Below are positions 37,901 through 52,900 of a DNA stretch of 64,000 nucleotides, in pieces (position 1 is the stretch's first letter; each line of letters opens with the position of its first letter). Below the pieces are notes generated by a model. It was not told where the DNA came from. It saw only the letters and a list, made by a program, of their open reading frames with translations, and searched no databases. A program made the translations under genes and the position numbers. The stretch is from Pyrrhosoma nymphula. Its lineage: Eukaryota > Arthropoda > Insecta > Odonata > Coenagrionidae. The DNA lies in NCBI GenBank assembly GCA_963573305.1, contig OY754339.1, positions 88,319,838 to 88,383,837 on the forward strand, read 5' to 3'.

Positions 37901-40900
37901 AAGAAAAGAGCATTACGAGGAGAAAGGAAGACCTTTTTTATCTACCTAAGTGTTTCATTGAGCAAAGCTGACCAGTTCTATAAACAGACATAAACAGAGG
38001 AGAAAGGCAGACCTTTTTTATCTACCAGTGTTTCATTGAGCAAAGCTGACCAGCTCTATAAACAAAGCATTTAAAATTTCATCTAAAAATGTCTGATGTG
38101 ACCATTTTAATTTACCACCCATTTCAAGAGCTACATAAGCCATCTGAGGTTTTAGTCATTGTCACCTTGCAATTTTTTGCACCAAAGGCTTTCTTTCCAA
38201 ATAGAAAATAGAAAAATAAGCCCTCCAAACCATTTCCATACAAAACTTTTCACGTAAAATGTCAATGCTGACATGAGTAATGCCATGAACATATTTGTAC
38301 AGACCCATTTAGTAACAGAAAGCAGAAAAGGTCATAATAAGGAGCAATGAAGCACAAATGGCTAGGCACAATGTAAATCTGAAAAACATTACACCACAAA
38401 TTGATAAAATATATACCTTGAGTTGCATAGTCCACTTGATCTCTACATTGAAGCCGACATGAGGGTCCACAACTTCAAGAGCATGTTGTAACGTTGGAAA
38501 TGGACTATGATCAGCCAGGTCTTCATCGGTAAACCTCTCCTGCTTGCTCGTACCTTCCTCCAGGTGATAAACCTTAACCCAAAAGAAAAAAACAAATCAA
38601 GTACTACAAATTGAGATAACACATCCTTCAAATTTCTAGTACATATTTTGCCATCAAGCAAACATTGTGGCATGAGATATTAAATGGGCTCCACAATTAA
38701 GTCTTGTGCTGTATGAAACAAAATTAAACACATTCAATGACATATGTACAACAGAAATCTTGGTTGTCAAAATTAAATATTGAAATAAAAGGACAGCAAG
38801 TATTTTATTTAAATTTAAAAAATGAGACAGGTATACAAGCAGCAGAAAGTTTTGTAAGATACATATAATGATAGTTAATCATAGATTTAGGCATTAATAT
38901 TTGCATCTGAATCTGAAAAATATCAGCAAAATCTGCAAGCTTGATTTCTTATCAGGAATAGCACTATGAATAGAGCTATGAAAAAAGCAAATGAGGGTGG
39001 CGCTATAAAAAGTTTTGTTATAAATGCTATAGGATAAAACATGCACATCTGCAGTCAAATGGCCAAGCAATAGCATGTCTTATCAAGGAGCAGTAAAAAT
39101 GCATTTATGAAGGTAAAAATGCTGACTGGAATGACATAAGTTAACAGATGTGATTAAGGTAACATTAATATCTACTCATTGTAAAGAGCATATATGTTAT
39201 GATTCCTAGGAGTTATTCACAAGGGACAAAGTTATGACTCTGACAACATTTTACAAAATTCTGTCATAATAGTAAGAGCAGTCATCAAGCATAGGCTTAA
39301 AACTGAGCGTAAACTTTCACCGTAATTCGATAAAGCAGGGGAGGCTTGGAGTTGAGCTGTGTGGTGAACATTTTCCAGGCTCAGCATTTTGTCTTGCATC
39401 GCAGCGAGTGTCTTCAGCAGCAAAGTTAAGTTATGTCTCTGTCTGCACTTCCATAAGTATATACTGGGCACCTTTTCACTTTTTTCACTAACTCAGTGAC
39501 CATTGTCATCAACAACAATATTACAATCCATCAGGGAGTTTGCCCAGGGGATATCCACTGAGCTTACAGGTGACCTGAGGAGGTGCTCTGTGCATTCTGC
39601 TGACTCAATAGATACCCCAATGGTAACACGTAAGGCTAAATGTTCACTACGCAGACACACTTGTAAGCCTCTACAGCATCAATCGCCTTATAAAATTACC
39701 CAAATTAAAAATTATACAAATATATCCAGTGTGTGCTTGTGTAAATTTATCTGCAAAGAAAGTTTCAAGGTGAGACACAATCCCACTTTCACCAAAACAA
39801 TGACTGTATAGGTACTCTTAACATATGCAATTTGGACCTAAAATTATGTTAACTGGAAAAAATAAAATCACTTGGTTTAATATATTCACATTTTGAATAG
39901 ATAAATACCAAAATCACATATTTTAATAGTAATATGTAGTTTATTGAAAGAGATCTAAAAATAAAAAAAGTATATTCCTTGCCGACATTCGTGATTGTAG
40001 GCCCGAAGATTGGAAGAGAAGAGGAATTAAATTCTGAAACGTCTACAAGGAATAGCTAGGTATTTTGGTTTTTTCATCTACCATAAATGAACTATTATTA
40101 TTGAATGTCTGAGGTCAAGATGTATAACACTGGACAAATATTTTAATATAAGAACCAGTCAAACATCATGATCATACTTATACCAAATCAAATTTTAACC
40201 AAAACCTGGTTGGCACTACATAACAGAGGTACCGAGTTGTGCTACTGATTCGGTGCTCAATCAAAGCGTAAATAATCAATGACTTCATACAAATGGAGCA
40301 TGAACAAACATCAAGAATATTGAGGTAGAGTAAAATATAAAATGAAACATATTTATGCAGACATGTTTAGCAGTTCCTGTAGCATACGAGGTTTTTCTGC
40401 AGTCCATTATCCTTTAAATTATCTTTGTGAATGCGGTCAGGGCCAGAGGTTCTGAGACTTCATCCAATCACAATTGAGGGCCTGAGAGTCAAAGTAATAC
40501 AAATAACAAAAACACGAAAAATGATAAGTGCATATGTTCTAAGGTGGTACCGTTGGGTACTGTCAGGCAGCTACAGGAAAAGTAATACAAGTGTTCGACC
40601 CTATGGTGCTGTAATCTAGCTGCTGAACACTAAGGCTACTTTACTTTGCTTTTTGTCATTTCTTACCAGAGTAAAGTGATACAGGTGATACTGGACGATG
40701 TTTGTTACTTGTATTACTTTGACTCTCAGGCCCTCATTTCATTCAGGAGACTGGGCCACCATGTGAGGGGAAGTTGTTCCAAGGAGCGGGAAAGCAGGTG
40801 CTAATGTAGCCATATCAACCTCCCATCTCAGTTGGTGTGCATGGGAATTTCCTACGCAAGACGCAGAGGCATATATTCTTGGGTGTTGATTTGCTAATGC

Positions 40901-43900
40901 AAATTAATGACAAAAAAAACCTTTGATGACTTTTTTGTCATGGAAAAACGATTGTGAATTTGCCACTAAGTTGATCGCATTGGGCCTTGAAGGTGAAAAG
41001 GGCGATTTGGTTGTACATCAGAAAAACCAATACCATATTGATGCTGTTTTAGCTGGGAAAAGATTTCTCTTGACATACCACAATCCTGCATTAGAAATAG
41101 CAAATGAAATTCATTCGCGGTGCGTAGCACAAATAGAGGAAAATAAGCAGCGCTTGATTCCTATTGTAAAAACAATTATTTGATGTGGTAGGCAAAACAT
41201 TCCTTTAAGAATTGCAATTTTCTAAATAGATATGAAAATATTGACAATCTTCTAAATAGAAATGAAAAATACAGCATGTATAGTAAACAAAGATGGAAAT
41301 TTCAGATAGTTGCTACAGTTTAGGATGGATTCTGGTTACAGCAATCTGCGCAGGCACTTGGAGAGTGCTCCATTGAATGCTACATACATTAGCAAGCACA
41401 CTCAAAATGAACTTATTGATTGTTGTAAGGAAGAGATTCAAAGTATTATCTTAAGAAGGGTTAAGGAAGCAGAGTTTTTCTCTGTAATGTTCGAGGAGAC
41501 AACAGACATTTCTAGAATTTGCCAATTGAGTATTTCTTTGTGATACCTTCATGAACGTGTGCTGAGGAAAGATTTCATTACATTTGTCAATACCTACAAT
41601 ATGATTTGAGAGGTAGCTATTGAATCAGATGAAGGAGAACGTCGCTTGACTGGAGTTACTTAAGGCCATGTTGTCAAGGATATCGCCAAGAACTTTGATT
41701 TAGACTTAAAGTTTTGCGTAGGTTTTGGAGTCAACAGTTATTCAGTAATGGCATCTGAACCAAAAGGTGCTAAAGAAGATAACTTTTAACTAAAGAAACC
41801 ACTTTTGGACCACGTCATCACAGACTTAAAAGACAGACTTTCAACGGATGTTATGAATTTATTTAATCTTCGAGCCATCTTGCCTAAAACTGAAATAAAA
41901 TCATAAGATTAAGCCGATATGAGAGAAATTGTAAATGTTTATCAGGATCATATTTACTCTTATAACTGTAAAGCAAGCTTTCTCCTTGTGGGTTCAAAAG
42001 TTGGAGCGGGTCGTGAAGAACAGAGAATAACTTCCAGATTCCGTTTTGGGAACATAGGAAAACTCCGGCATTGACATGTATCCAACCATCCACAAACTTC
42101 TGTGGATTCTGGCTACACTTCCAGTCAGTGCACGACCGTGAAGAACTGTTTTTCTACCCTGCGTCGGCTGAAGACTTTGACTTTGGGCTAATATCGGTGA
42201 GAAAAGACGCACTGGGCTTGCTCTCATGTCGGTCCATCGAGAAATTCCACAAGACTCAGAAGCCATTATTCTTGGATTCGCTGATACAAAGAGGCACCAG
42301 GACTTAGTATTGTAAATTATTAAATAATATATTATCCTTACTGAGTTTATAGTCTTTTTGGTTCCTAGTAGCTGTTTTCTTTCTTTAACACAGAGAAGTA
42401 CACTGACATATTGTTTTAATTTAAGAACCTTACATTATTGTTTATAGATCACTTTTCAAGCATATTATGTCATTTTTTGGAATATTTTTAACTAAGAAAA
42501 TTGGAGTATTTTGGAGTTAGTCTGTATCCGCCCCTGTTAAATCATTTATAAACATTAACCACATAAAGCAATAACCAGGTTAAAAAGGGAAGTACAGTAA
42601 GTCCTCGACTTACGCGGATCCAAGTTGCACGGATCCGGAGTTACGCGGATGTTCAGTTAGGTTGGTGACATGCTTGCATTTTCTCCACGTTTCTGTTGCC
42701 GCGACAGATACACCGGGTGATGACCCACAACTCATAGTCAAGCGTGCAATCACGGTGAAATAAGCAGTGACTCGTCAGCCAGTCCTCGGTATTGGGAGCG
42801 TACATCGGCTATTTGTCGTATTACGCCATAAACACGACATGCCACACTTTCAAATCTGTCGCTGGTCGCAAGCCTGGCCGGCTCCATAAGAATCTATGTG
42901 TTTGGCCTTTTATTAGCTGTCACAGCAATAGAAACGGGAAGAAAACGTAAGCCTGTCACCGGCCTTAAGACCGAATCACACTAGCATTCGTCGGAGTGGT
43001 TAACTCTTTGACCAATTGGAAGGCAGCGGTTGGCGTGAGCGGGTGCGGATATGAGAATAGCCGACTGTCCATTTTTCCGACCGAGAATCGCAACCGCAGC
43101 CAACCACAGACTCGGATTTAACCACATGACCACGTCGTTTGCTGCCGTTGCGCGCGTTTTTGTTTAATCAAAAATCGCCCCCTGGCTCGCTTCTATAGTT
43201 CATGAGTGAATCAGAATATGGGGCTGAAAAAGGACAAAGGTTTTTTTATCTTGAAAAAGAATTTTTGAAATTGGTTGAATAAATTGTGATCACAGCCTTG
43301 TTCCTTTCAGCAAGCAACCCAGTGACTAGCTAGCAACCCCATGCTCCCAGATCCTGCTGTCGGGTATGCTGTCATAATATTCTGCAATTATTACGAGCAA
43401 AGCGGCCAACTTCAGCATTCTCCTTCGATTAAGCCATAACCTCTCCATTGTCTATTTCAAGTGACAACTGCCTTTCACAAACAGACTCGAAACGTTCACA
43501 CCTTCTATCAGAACGTTCTCCGAGAGGAGTACAAGGCAGTACAGGGGAGCGGCACCGACAACCGCAACGCGCAATGTGGTTGGACGAACCGACACCCACT
43601 CCCACTAACCACTCCGATGAACGCTAGTGTTTTGGCATCAACGTCTTTTTTCAGTGTAGTTTGACCTTCCCGCATAAGTCTACGCGTAGTTAATTATCTA
43701 CTCCATAGATGACGCCTGTGGTACATCACAGCAAAAAAAGAATGCGTTCATGCAGCAAACTGACTAACTTGTATTTCCATTGTGACTTGATCATTGGAAT
43801 CGTTATTTATCAAGTTTGAGAAAGTTTTCTCATAAAATCATTAAAATTGTTTCAGCTAAATACGTAGGTATTTATTAAGAACTTTTCCAATTATGAGCAG

Positions 43901-46900
43901 GCATTCACATGAATATGATAATTTAACAAATTTTCAATTTATTCATGTTTTGTGTAATTATACTTAATTTAGACTTAAATTTCCAGTGAAATAAAGATTT
44001 TATTTGTGTTACTCTCGGAATTGTCATATTATAATAACAGAATGGCCTCTCGAAAGATGGCGTTTTCTGTAACAGTCGCCGATTGCCGCCAATCGCAGTA
44101 AAAGTGGCACTACTAATGGTCCAAAAATGGATAGGTAAGTTGTTGTGTTTTGACTTATGCGGATTTCAACTTACGCGGAAAATTTTGGGACAAATTAACT
44201 GCGTAAGTCGAGGACTTACTGTACAAACTTCACTGATTAGCAGAAACATCTATTTTTTAAACTAAATTATTTTGCATGGGACCTAAAATAAAAATACTAT
44301 TTCAAAATTTGTAAAAAACTATTAACTTGTCTTAGGGCAATGTTATTCTCATAAATACTAAAATAGGTACAAATGCAGACACATAAGAAACCCCTAATAC
44401 ACTGATAGCCATGTCAACATAGAAAATATTTTGTTTTTATCAATAAATACATGACAGTTACATAATTAAGGGCCATTCCCTTAAAATATTAGGTGATTTT
44501 CTCGTCAACATTGTGAATCAATCCGTTAAAAACGAAACATGGGATTTTGTTTATGTTTACTAGATAAATTAGTGACAAATGTAGCAGCACTTCTTGGTAG
44601 GGTTCAAATAATGGAATAAATCATACAATTTACACTTATTTTCATACATTCCGACAGGCACACACCAATTACAACCAACTCAACAGACTTCAATTTCCTA
44701 GCACACATACACCACAGTGATTCAAGGGGTACTAAAATGAACACAGAAAAAAGAAGAGCTTTGATCAACCTCTGAACAGTTAGCATACTGTGCAATAACA
44801 TGAAGATGATAGAAGTAATTCCTACTAAGTTTTGCCATAAGACTTGTTCAATAGGATGCAAAACCATACACCATGAAGCCCTTCAGCGACTCATAATCAC
44901 CTTCACCACAGGGTATTGCACAATTGTTTATGCCTTTATCAAGATACCAAACGTACATAATAAGGCAAATTAGCAAAATAAGAGACAAAGAATACTTAAA
45001 CACTAAATGATAACACACAGGTTCAAGAACAAAAATATGCCAAATTTATTTGAGAAGTAAAATAGAAAATGGGAACAAGATTCTTTCAAAACACAGGACC
45101 TTAATAGAACAAAAGCTTGAGATGGCCAAAACCTCAAAAATCTTTCAGAGATAATTCAGTTTCATACAGTAAAATCACCAAGATACTGGCAGAATGGCAT
45201 ATTTCGTTTTATTCAGTCAAGAGGGAATTAAATTATGTCAAGACTTAGTGCATCCAAGGAACATACGACAGTTTGGTAACCGAACAAGTCACAGGCAAAA
45301 GAGAAAGAAAATAGGTATATTTCCTACCAACAGTTTTTCTGGGAAATTTGCTCCGCCCAGTTGATACAAAGGACTGTTTGCACAGTGGAAGAAGGTAGCG
45401 GAAGGCATTATATGCTTACAATTATAAAAATTATTTGGCTTTTGGTCATGGTTGCCCCAGCCAACTTCCTCTGCATAAATTTCAAGCATGAATACAGTCT
45501 TTCAAGGACCTTATGAATGGCAGAACATGAGACTTTATTTTTCCGGTAGAACATGTCCATAGCTATAAATAAAAATCTGATTGAAAAATTCATGATCAAA
45601 TAGAAGGCCCATTGCAGGTCCAGTACCATCTGCTGGTACTGGCAGAACTAGCAACACTGAACAGCATAAGCAAGAGCTATTCTATCTTTTCAAAGAATAT
45701 GTTAAAATTTAAATTTCTCTTACATCACAATTCTTGGACTCAGTCTTGGGTTAAACTGTTAGTAGCAAAAGCACAAAAGAGAGAATATACTTCAGTACTC
45801 AAGCAAAATCCTAGTTAAGCAACAAACCAAAAAGAGATGTTATGACTATCATGGGCAGTTTTAAAAAGTGATGGGCAGAAGCAGCTAAAATAAAATACTC
45901 AGTGAATGACATTAGAATATCAGAATTATGTTTCAACTATGCCAGCTAGAAATCACAAATACATAAAAGTGTAATAAAAGGACAACAATTATAAGGGAAA
46001 ATTACCATAATTTTCATCCGAGGTAAATTACCATGCTAAATTACAGCAATTTTTGAAACTACCATAAATTTCCAGTATTTTTTTAGCTTTAAGTATTTAA
46101 CAGCAAATGTATGGTTAAATAAAAAGCCAATGAAATAGGAAGGGAATAACAATGTTTAAATCATACCTAATACAACATTTATGTATTAGAAATTTTTAAA
46201 ATTGTAAAAAGAACTACGACAGCAACACGCAATCTGGCTTTCTTTTGTCAAAGTATGAGAAATTTTCAAGAAGAAAATTCTAATGCATTACTCTATAATG
46301 TTATAATTTTAGTAAAATATTCCATAAGGCACAGTAAATTACGAAAAATGCTGTGGTAATTTATGAAAATTACCGAGGTAATTTTCAGAGTGGCCCATCT
46401 CTAGCAACAATAGCATTTCATCGCAAGTGATATCAACTAACATTTGTGCGCACATCAGTTCCAAACAGGACACTAAGCATACCAGGGATTTCAACAAAAT
46501 GCTAGAGGAATAGCCATAAGCCCATGCTTACAAGAATATGCACCACACAGGCCACAGCCTTGTAATCCTTACCCCATCAGGATACTCCATGTCAAGGTCG
46601 ATAAATTGGAGAACATTGCTCAACTGGGGAAAATTATAGCCCTGCAGGGGTCAAGCGAATCATCCAGAATGATCAATTACGATTAACACACAACTATTTT
46701 TTTTGGTGAAAATGACATGTAACACCCAATTGAATGAGCCAATACTGAAAATGTCACATGATGTTTTTTTCTAAATAAAATGAAGAAAGAAAACTGATTA
46801 TGATTTTTTTTCACTTAAATTTAAGGTGCTCAACTCCCATTTAAAGTTAATGAAGTAAATGATGGTGAAACCTCATTATTTCAAAGCAAAACAAAAAATA

Positions 46901-49900
46901 ATTAGAACTTAAAAATATGTAGTAGTACCTAATAACTTTAGTTTTTTATTTCATTCTTCATCAGCTTAGATCTTTTTGTACCACAGACTTGAATTTACAG
47001 CATCGCATTTAAAAAAGTGATTCAAATACAAAGATATTGATAGTAAAATGCATTATTTGTGATAAAATAGAGGCCAGTATTAAAAATAAATATATCATGA
47101 CCGAGACTAACAGGAACATCTACAAGGTTCACTTCTATATTCATATATACCTAGTGACTTCAAAGCTGTCGCAAGTGACTCTACACCATTCTCAATATTT
47201 TTTTATCACACCATGTAGGCATACAAAAATGTATGGGTTGAGCTTCATGAGAGTTTTTTTTTTATTTCCCATAAAAATGAAGAGTAGAGGTATTTGCTTA
47301 AGCCACATACAAATTCTCTGAAAAAGCTACCACTATCAAATGCATTATAGCTGAATAATTTCTTGGTTAATGGAAAGTGATATATCCCAATGTCTTCAAA
47401 TTTAATTGTAGTCTATTTCTGCCTGACAGCTTCAAATGTAACAGAACACTACTTCAAACATTCCTTACCAAAATAAAAACATCATTATACTTTGGTCAGG
47501 AATAACTATTGAGCTTATAATTTTGCACTAAGTTGGGAGAAAAATATGTAATGAGGTTTTATTATATTGACCACATGATTATTATTCATAAAGAACACAG
47601 GATTTAGAAGGTTGCTGTTATTAAATAGAAGTATGATGTATGCACAGCTTCAGCCAGTTAAATGAAGCAAGAAAATGAAAATTATAATGATTACCATAGA
47701 AAAAATGTAAGATATAGATGCAAAAAAAGTGCTCATCAACAAAAAAATAAATTCACGGCACTATACATTCAGCTTGTAAACCACTAAGTACAACACACAA
47801 ACAAAAAATTACTTTTCACTGAGTAGGCTAAGCTCTGGAGTTGATTTTTGAACAACTCGAGACAATTTTGGCATAACCAGCTAAAACAGACATAGCATAA
47901 ATTTAATTTAGATTTGAGTACTTTTCAGAGTTAGACTTATCCTAAAAAATCAAAACTTATCTCATACTCTACATCGAACTAATTAAACCTTTATAGCCAT
48001 ATGAGATTACTAGTTTCTTTGGTGCATGCAGTCTTCATCTTGAATCAGTTAAAATGATCATTTCAAAAATGTTTGCAATTAATGATTCTCACAAAGAGGA
48101 TTATCTCACAAATCACAACAATTGGTAGCTTTTTACAAAAAATAGGTATTTTTATGGAGCAAAAAAATAAGACACACACCATTAACTGATAAACTGATAA
48201 TGACAAAAATTCATGCTGAGAAAAACCAACTTTGTATTTTCCACAAACATTATTTTCCTGGCATGACGTACGTTTCACCACACTGTGGCATAGTCATGTG
48301 TCTAACACATGACTATGCCACATTGGGCACATGGCTATGCCACAGTGTGGTGAAACGTGTGTCATGGCAGGAAAATAAGGTTTGTGGAAATTACGAAGTT
48401 GGTTTCTCTGAACATGAATATCCATCATGTCACCACCACAAAGACAGGCCTGATATTATCAGTTTTATGATAAAAATGCTTAATGCTCCACTACAATTTA
48501 CAGCGAAAGCATAGAAATAGCAATAACCCAGTACTCCCTTATAGCCTTCCCCAATTCCTTCTTCCTCTTCTCTCTCGTTACTATGTTTGGTGCCAGACCA
48601 CCAAATGCCACACACCCTAGCCATGGTTCACGGTTGGCTGGGTTTTTGGGAGGCAACCAACAACTGAGGTAATATACTCCATGAAAGATAGTTGGGCAGG
48701 TTTACAAGGAGAGGATTATCCTTGGGAATGAAGAAAGGGCAGACAGAAACCCAGCTTTGGCATTGGCCTACTCTCAACAAAAGGCACCAAGGACTCAACA
48801 GTTTTATACTCCATCCGACAGAGAACCGCTCTTGAATTACTTTCAACATACCACTCAAGTAGAGATCAGGATTTCATTGAAAAATCTCTGCCACTGCAGG
48901 GCTTCAAATCAAGGTTGTTGGGATGGGAAGTCGGCACTCAAGATACCACACCAACCTGATTCTCCCATGGCTCAAGGGTATGAGGCATCTATACAAATTA
49001 TTTTCTTACCATCAGCAACATTATCAACCTTGCATGAAACACAACCTTTCACCAATGATTAATAAGTGAGTTGCCCACAACAGATAGTGATCACACTTGG
49101 GGCATGTAAACTCCAGTAAACTCTCACCAGATAAAGAGCTGCCAAGAACTCATAAGTCATATGATGGAAAATGAACCTATGTAGGACTCCATTGACCATC
49201 CAAGCTTGCTGAGAGTCAGGGGACTGGCCTGATCTCAGTGAGAGCAAGGCAGTCTCTTCACTCTAACAATGAGCAAGTAATTGTGTGCAGCATTTGGATT
49301 TTGGACACACGCTAAGAAGCCGACAGTAGGAAGACAACTCAATCCTCAAAAGCACAAAACAGGATCAACTAGCTATAGTTGAATGTGCAAACCACAACCG
49401 CATACTGCAGCAGCCCCAAGCTTCAGCAACAGGCACAGAAACACCCAGGAGTGACAAGCCCTGCTTCTTACTCTCTTGTGACTAGACTCACGAGAGCAAT
49501 TGCTCCTGGGGAAAGATAAGCCCAAGCGAGGGTCCTGTCACAGATGGTGAGTGGGAGCAAGACTGCATTTGCCTCCTTCAAGATCGCACTTGCTGTTTTA
49601 GTTCCTACTAGGCAAGGTGATCCACAACTGAAGTCATTTGTGCCATTGAGGGTAGGTGGACTACTGGAGCAGACAATGGGTGGAGAGAAACCCAGTACCA
49701 CAGTCACTATCCTCACAAGGAAAGGTGCCAAAGAGTCCACAGTTTTAAAGTTGCATCCAACAGATGTAGCACTGCACTAGGAGGTTCTTTCCAATAGGCA
49801 CCCAAGTAGGAATCAGTATTCCACTGAAAAATCTCTACTGCTGCTCTGATTTCAAGCCAGGCCTTTGGGATAGGATGCTAATTCTCTACCAAGGCACCGA

Positions 49901-52900
49901 CCAAATCTCCAAATTGCACTGATGCTCAACAATTGCCTTAAATTTCTCAGATATTTCCTATTTGTTCCCTGATATTTTCTTTGAGTTTATCCTCATATTT
50001 AATACTGCAATTCAGGAATGCAGATGAGACCACTGTCATTCAGACTGCTTCAACATGCCATAGCAGAGACCAATGCTAAAGAAAAAGCAGTTCAGGTCCA
50101 CATTGCAGACAGAGAAATGATGCCATACTGTCATGTAATAGTATTGGCAGGAGGAAAGAAGCTTCTGCTATCATTTTAAATGCATAGTTAAGTGTAACAT
50201 TTAAGATTAAAACACTGGTAAAAAGAAATGAAAAAGCAACCTAAGGAATACTGTTAAGATCAATGAGGAAGGATCATATGACAAATTACTCTTGTTTATC
50301 AATGAAATGAGCACAAATGAGAGAAGTCCGAAGTCTGCTGCCCAACTCCATTGCTCAGTATTTTTTGTACTGAGAGTCAACCAATCAATGCACAGCGACT
50401 TACAATAAAATAGCACCACTTCTGAACCAAACCCCCTAGAAACTGCTTCTTTCTGAGGCAATAGGATAACTTAGTCAGGAGGCATGAGGTTGCATGTAAG
50501 GGTAGGTGAAACTGCTAACCTATCAGGTTTGTGCATATTATCAACAAATAATGGTACTTGGTCACATTATGTTTCATTTAAAAATTTGGTACCCAGTGCA
50601 TGAGCACATTGCCCTCATAACCAAGCACCACATGATGGTTTGCGGTGCATGCCTTGGCTTTGTCTCACTCCGTGATATGATCAGCCTTCGCAAGGCACAC
50701 ACGTGCTCAAGTTTTGGCCACTGAGCCATAAATTTATGCTGATTGTTAGGCACAACCCCTTGTGTTAATACACAGCTTCGCCACCACATAAAATCTCACC
50801 TATTGGCAATCTCTCAACCCTCAGTAAAATCATACTCAACACTTACACACCTTACTAAAACATTTGATGCTAGCCTTAAATCGTTACTCAGCCCCAGAAC
50901 TTAATCTCGTTTTGAAGCAAATAAACACAGCAAGGCAGCAAAATACCAATAGGCTGTTGCCGCTCCAGGTTACCAAGTCTCAGCCCCCAAATAGGTGGGC
51001 ATAGCACTGAATGCGCTAAGAAGTGATATATTAATCATAACAAGAACACTTACACGCTAATGAGAGCATTCTATACTTTGCCACTAAATGACTTCCAACA
51101 CTGATCTGGCTCCATGACTTGAATATTGAGCAAAGGCCCAAATGTACGGGATAGGGGCTACAATTGGAACAATGAATCACAGAACAGAGATGTAAAGAAT
51201 TCCTCTTTCACTGCTTAGTTCTTCATTGGAACCACTAGTCGCTGTCATAACAGAGACAAATTGGTGCTCCATAGAGTGAAACAGCGATTGCCTAGAGCAT
51301 GGAATGAATGTGACTTTAGGATTGTTAACATTAAAAATTCTCATCCTCTCCAGTCAAAATCGGCATCGCACTGCTGAGAAGTGTAAGCAAACAGTGCAAG
51401 TAAGTGAAAACTAATATCCCTATTTAATCTAACAGATAACAATTTCATTGTACAATTTAACAATACAATATTCAGGCCACATTACATGACAATCAGTAAT
51501 TTAATTATCTTAAGGACACGAAAACTGAACACTCTCTACTAGTCTCAATGCATTACTATGGGAGAATGATTACATATATAGTATGCCTAAAAAACAATCA
51601 CCTAAACCCCATTCCACGATGCATTTTTTCGAGGATATTGATCCAAAAAGGATCATATTTTTTTATTGCATTTTTAAATCAGTTATAGGTTAGAATGATG
51701 GAAAAACAATTTTTTTTAGAATTTAGCTTTTTTCAATAAAAATTTCAATTTTAAGCCTTATTTTATCAATAATATAAGGTTAGAGAGATTCATTTTTACC
51801 TCAGCTAAAACAACTATGAGAACAAAAAGACCTACATTTTTATTTACAATTCTACAACCCTATCATATATCCAAATCAACTGATACAAAATTTTACTATT
51901 TACAGATATGTTTTGGTGCGTTGTCCTAAAGCATGGTGAAACGCACAGCATTACATCGCAATCTAGGCAAAAACATCTTCTTTCCCTTTGAATGCTTTTC
52001 CCACACGCATCTCATTTTCCAGTGCATAGAAAGCACTTGCATGTGGGGCTTGCCTTTATATCAGTGGCTGGGATCAACTCAGGGAAGTGCCTTTCTGAAA
52101 GGCACAGGTGTTGCGGGTGGCCTGCCCAATTTAGGAGAGGAAACTTGGAGATGGTACCCTTCAATAATATTTTCGATGAGGTCTAGTCTATAATCCAAAT
52201 GCGACTTTCCCCCTTCCCATCACAAGTCATCCCTTTACCTGAATATTCCTTCATCCTAAAATCGTCCTTTGGGCTATTACTATGCAACAAGCCGTTATTT
52301 ATTGGCTGGTTGCATAACAACCCCTGCAAACACCCCTTGGGCAGCTCGTGCATTGGTCAACTGAAGTCTAAATCTCAAAATTTAGGTATACATTTGGGAA
52401 TTGAGTGGAGAAAAATAATGAATTAAGATTGCACTTTGGTAATGAAAAATACATTTATACACACGTTTAACAATTCTGGCAGGTATATTGGCTGTTGGCA
52501 GTTTTTGCACAGTCACTAAATACCAATAGATTGGCCCACTGGCAACAAAAGCGTTAAATATGAATATTTTTTCTTTTTCCGAGTACACACAGAGCTGTTT
52601 TGAAATAAATATGAGGACATACAGCCAGTATTTCATATCCAATTACCACCGATAATAGTAATCAACTTCATAAATGGGAGTAATTCTCAGTTTATGCACT
52701 GATTTAGAATGATAATCACTAAGCCAAATTTTTCCACATACCTTAAGCATGTGCAACTGCTCCAGTGTCAAATCCTTGACCGGAAGAACTAGGCAATCAT
52801 GCTCCCCATCAGAAAGTGGCCCTCCTTTTCCAAGTTCCAAATCTCTCTGGGAAGACTTCCCTCTTTTTCTGATGGCGATGCAAACATTGAAATCATGGTA

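Larger units (their letters stand above)
33664..38416 (-). other. GPCPD1 intron, 4.75 kb
   Basis: Holds the LINE 3' end at 35098-35757, the TA-flanked MITE at 37065-37588 and the 80-bp tandem duplication at 37917-38073. A tRNA-like stretch at about 34556-34613 may be a SINE piece. The rest is AT-rich and unassigned. Confidence 0.7.
38573..52741 (-). other. GPCPD1 intron, 14.2 kb
   Basis: Interrupts the GDPD domain between the metal-binding exon and the EIKW exon. Holds a Harbinger-like MITE (40476-40735), a decayed hAT (40900-42540), a Tigger-like element with a nested MITE (42595-44221), a TAGAGATGG-ended fragment (about 46000-46403), a long hairpin (48209-48419) and SINE-like copies (48740-48985, 49470-49920). 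Stretches 38573-40475, 44222-45999, 46404-48208 and 49921-52741 show no gene or repeat I can name. Confidence 0.8.

Noticed and set aside
43461..43664. 67-codon frame in the MITE nested inside the Tigger-like element
   Set aside because: It is made of inverted-repeat DNA and has no motif or start context.
49468..49740. 90-codon minus-strand open frame
   Set aside because: It lies inside a SINE-like repeat shared with 48740-48985, with no conserved protein motif.
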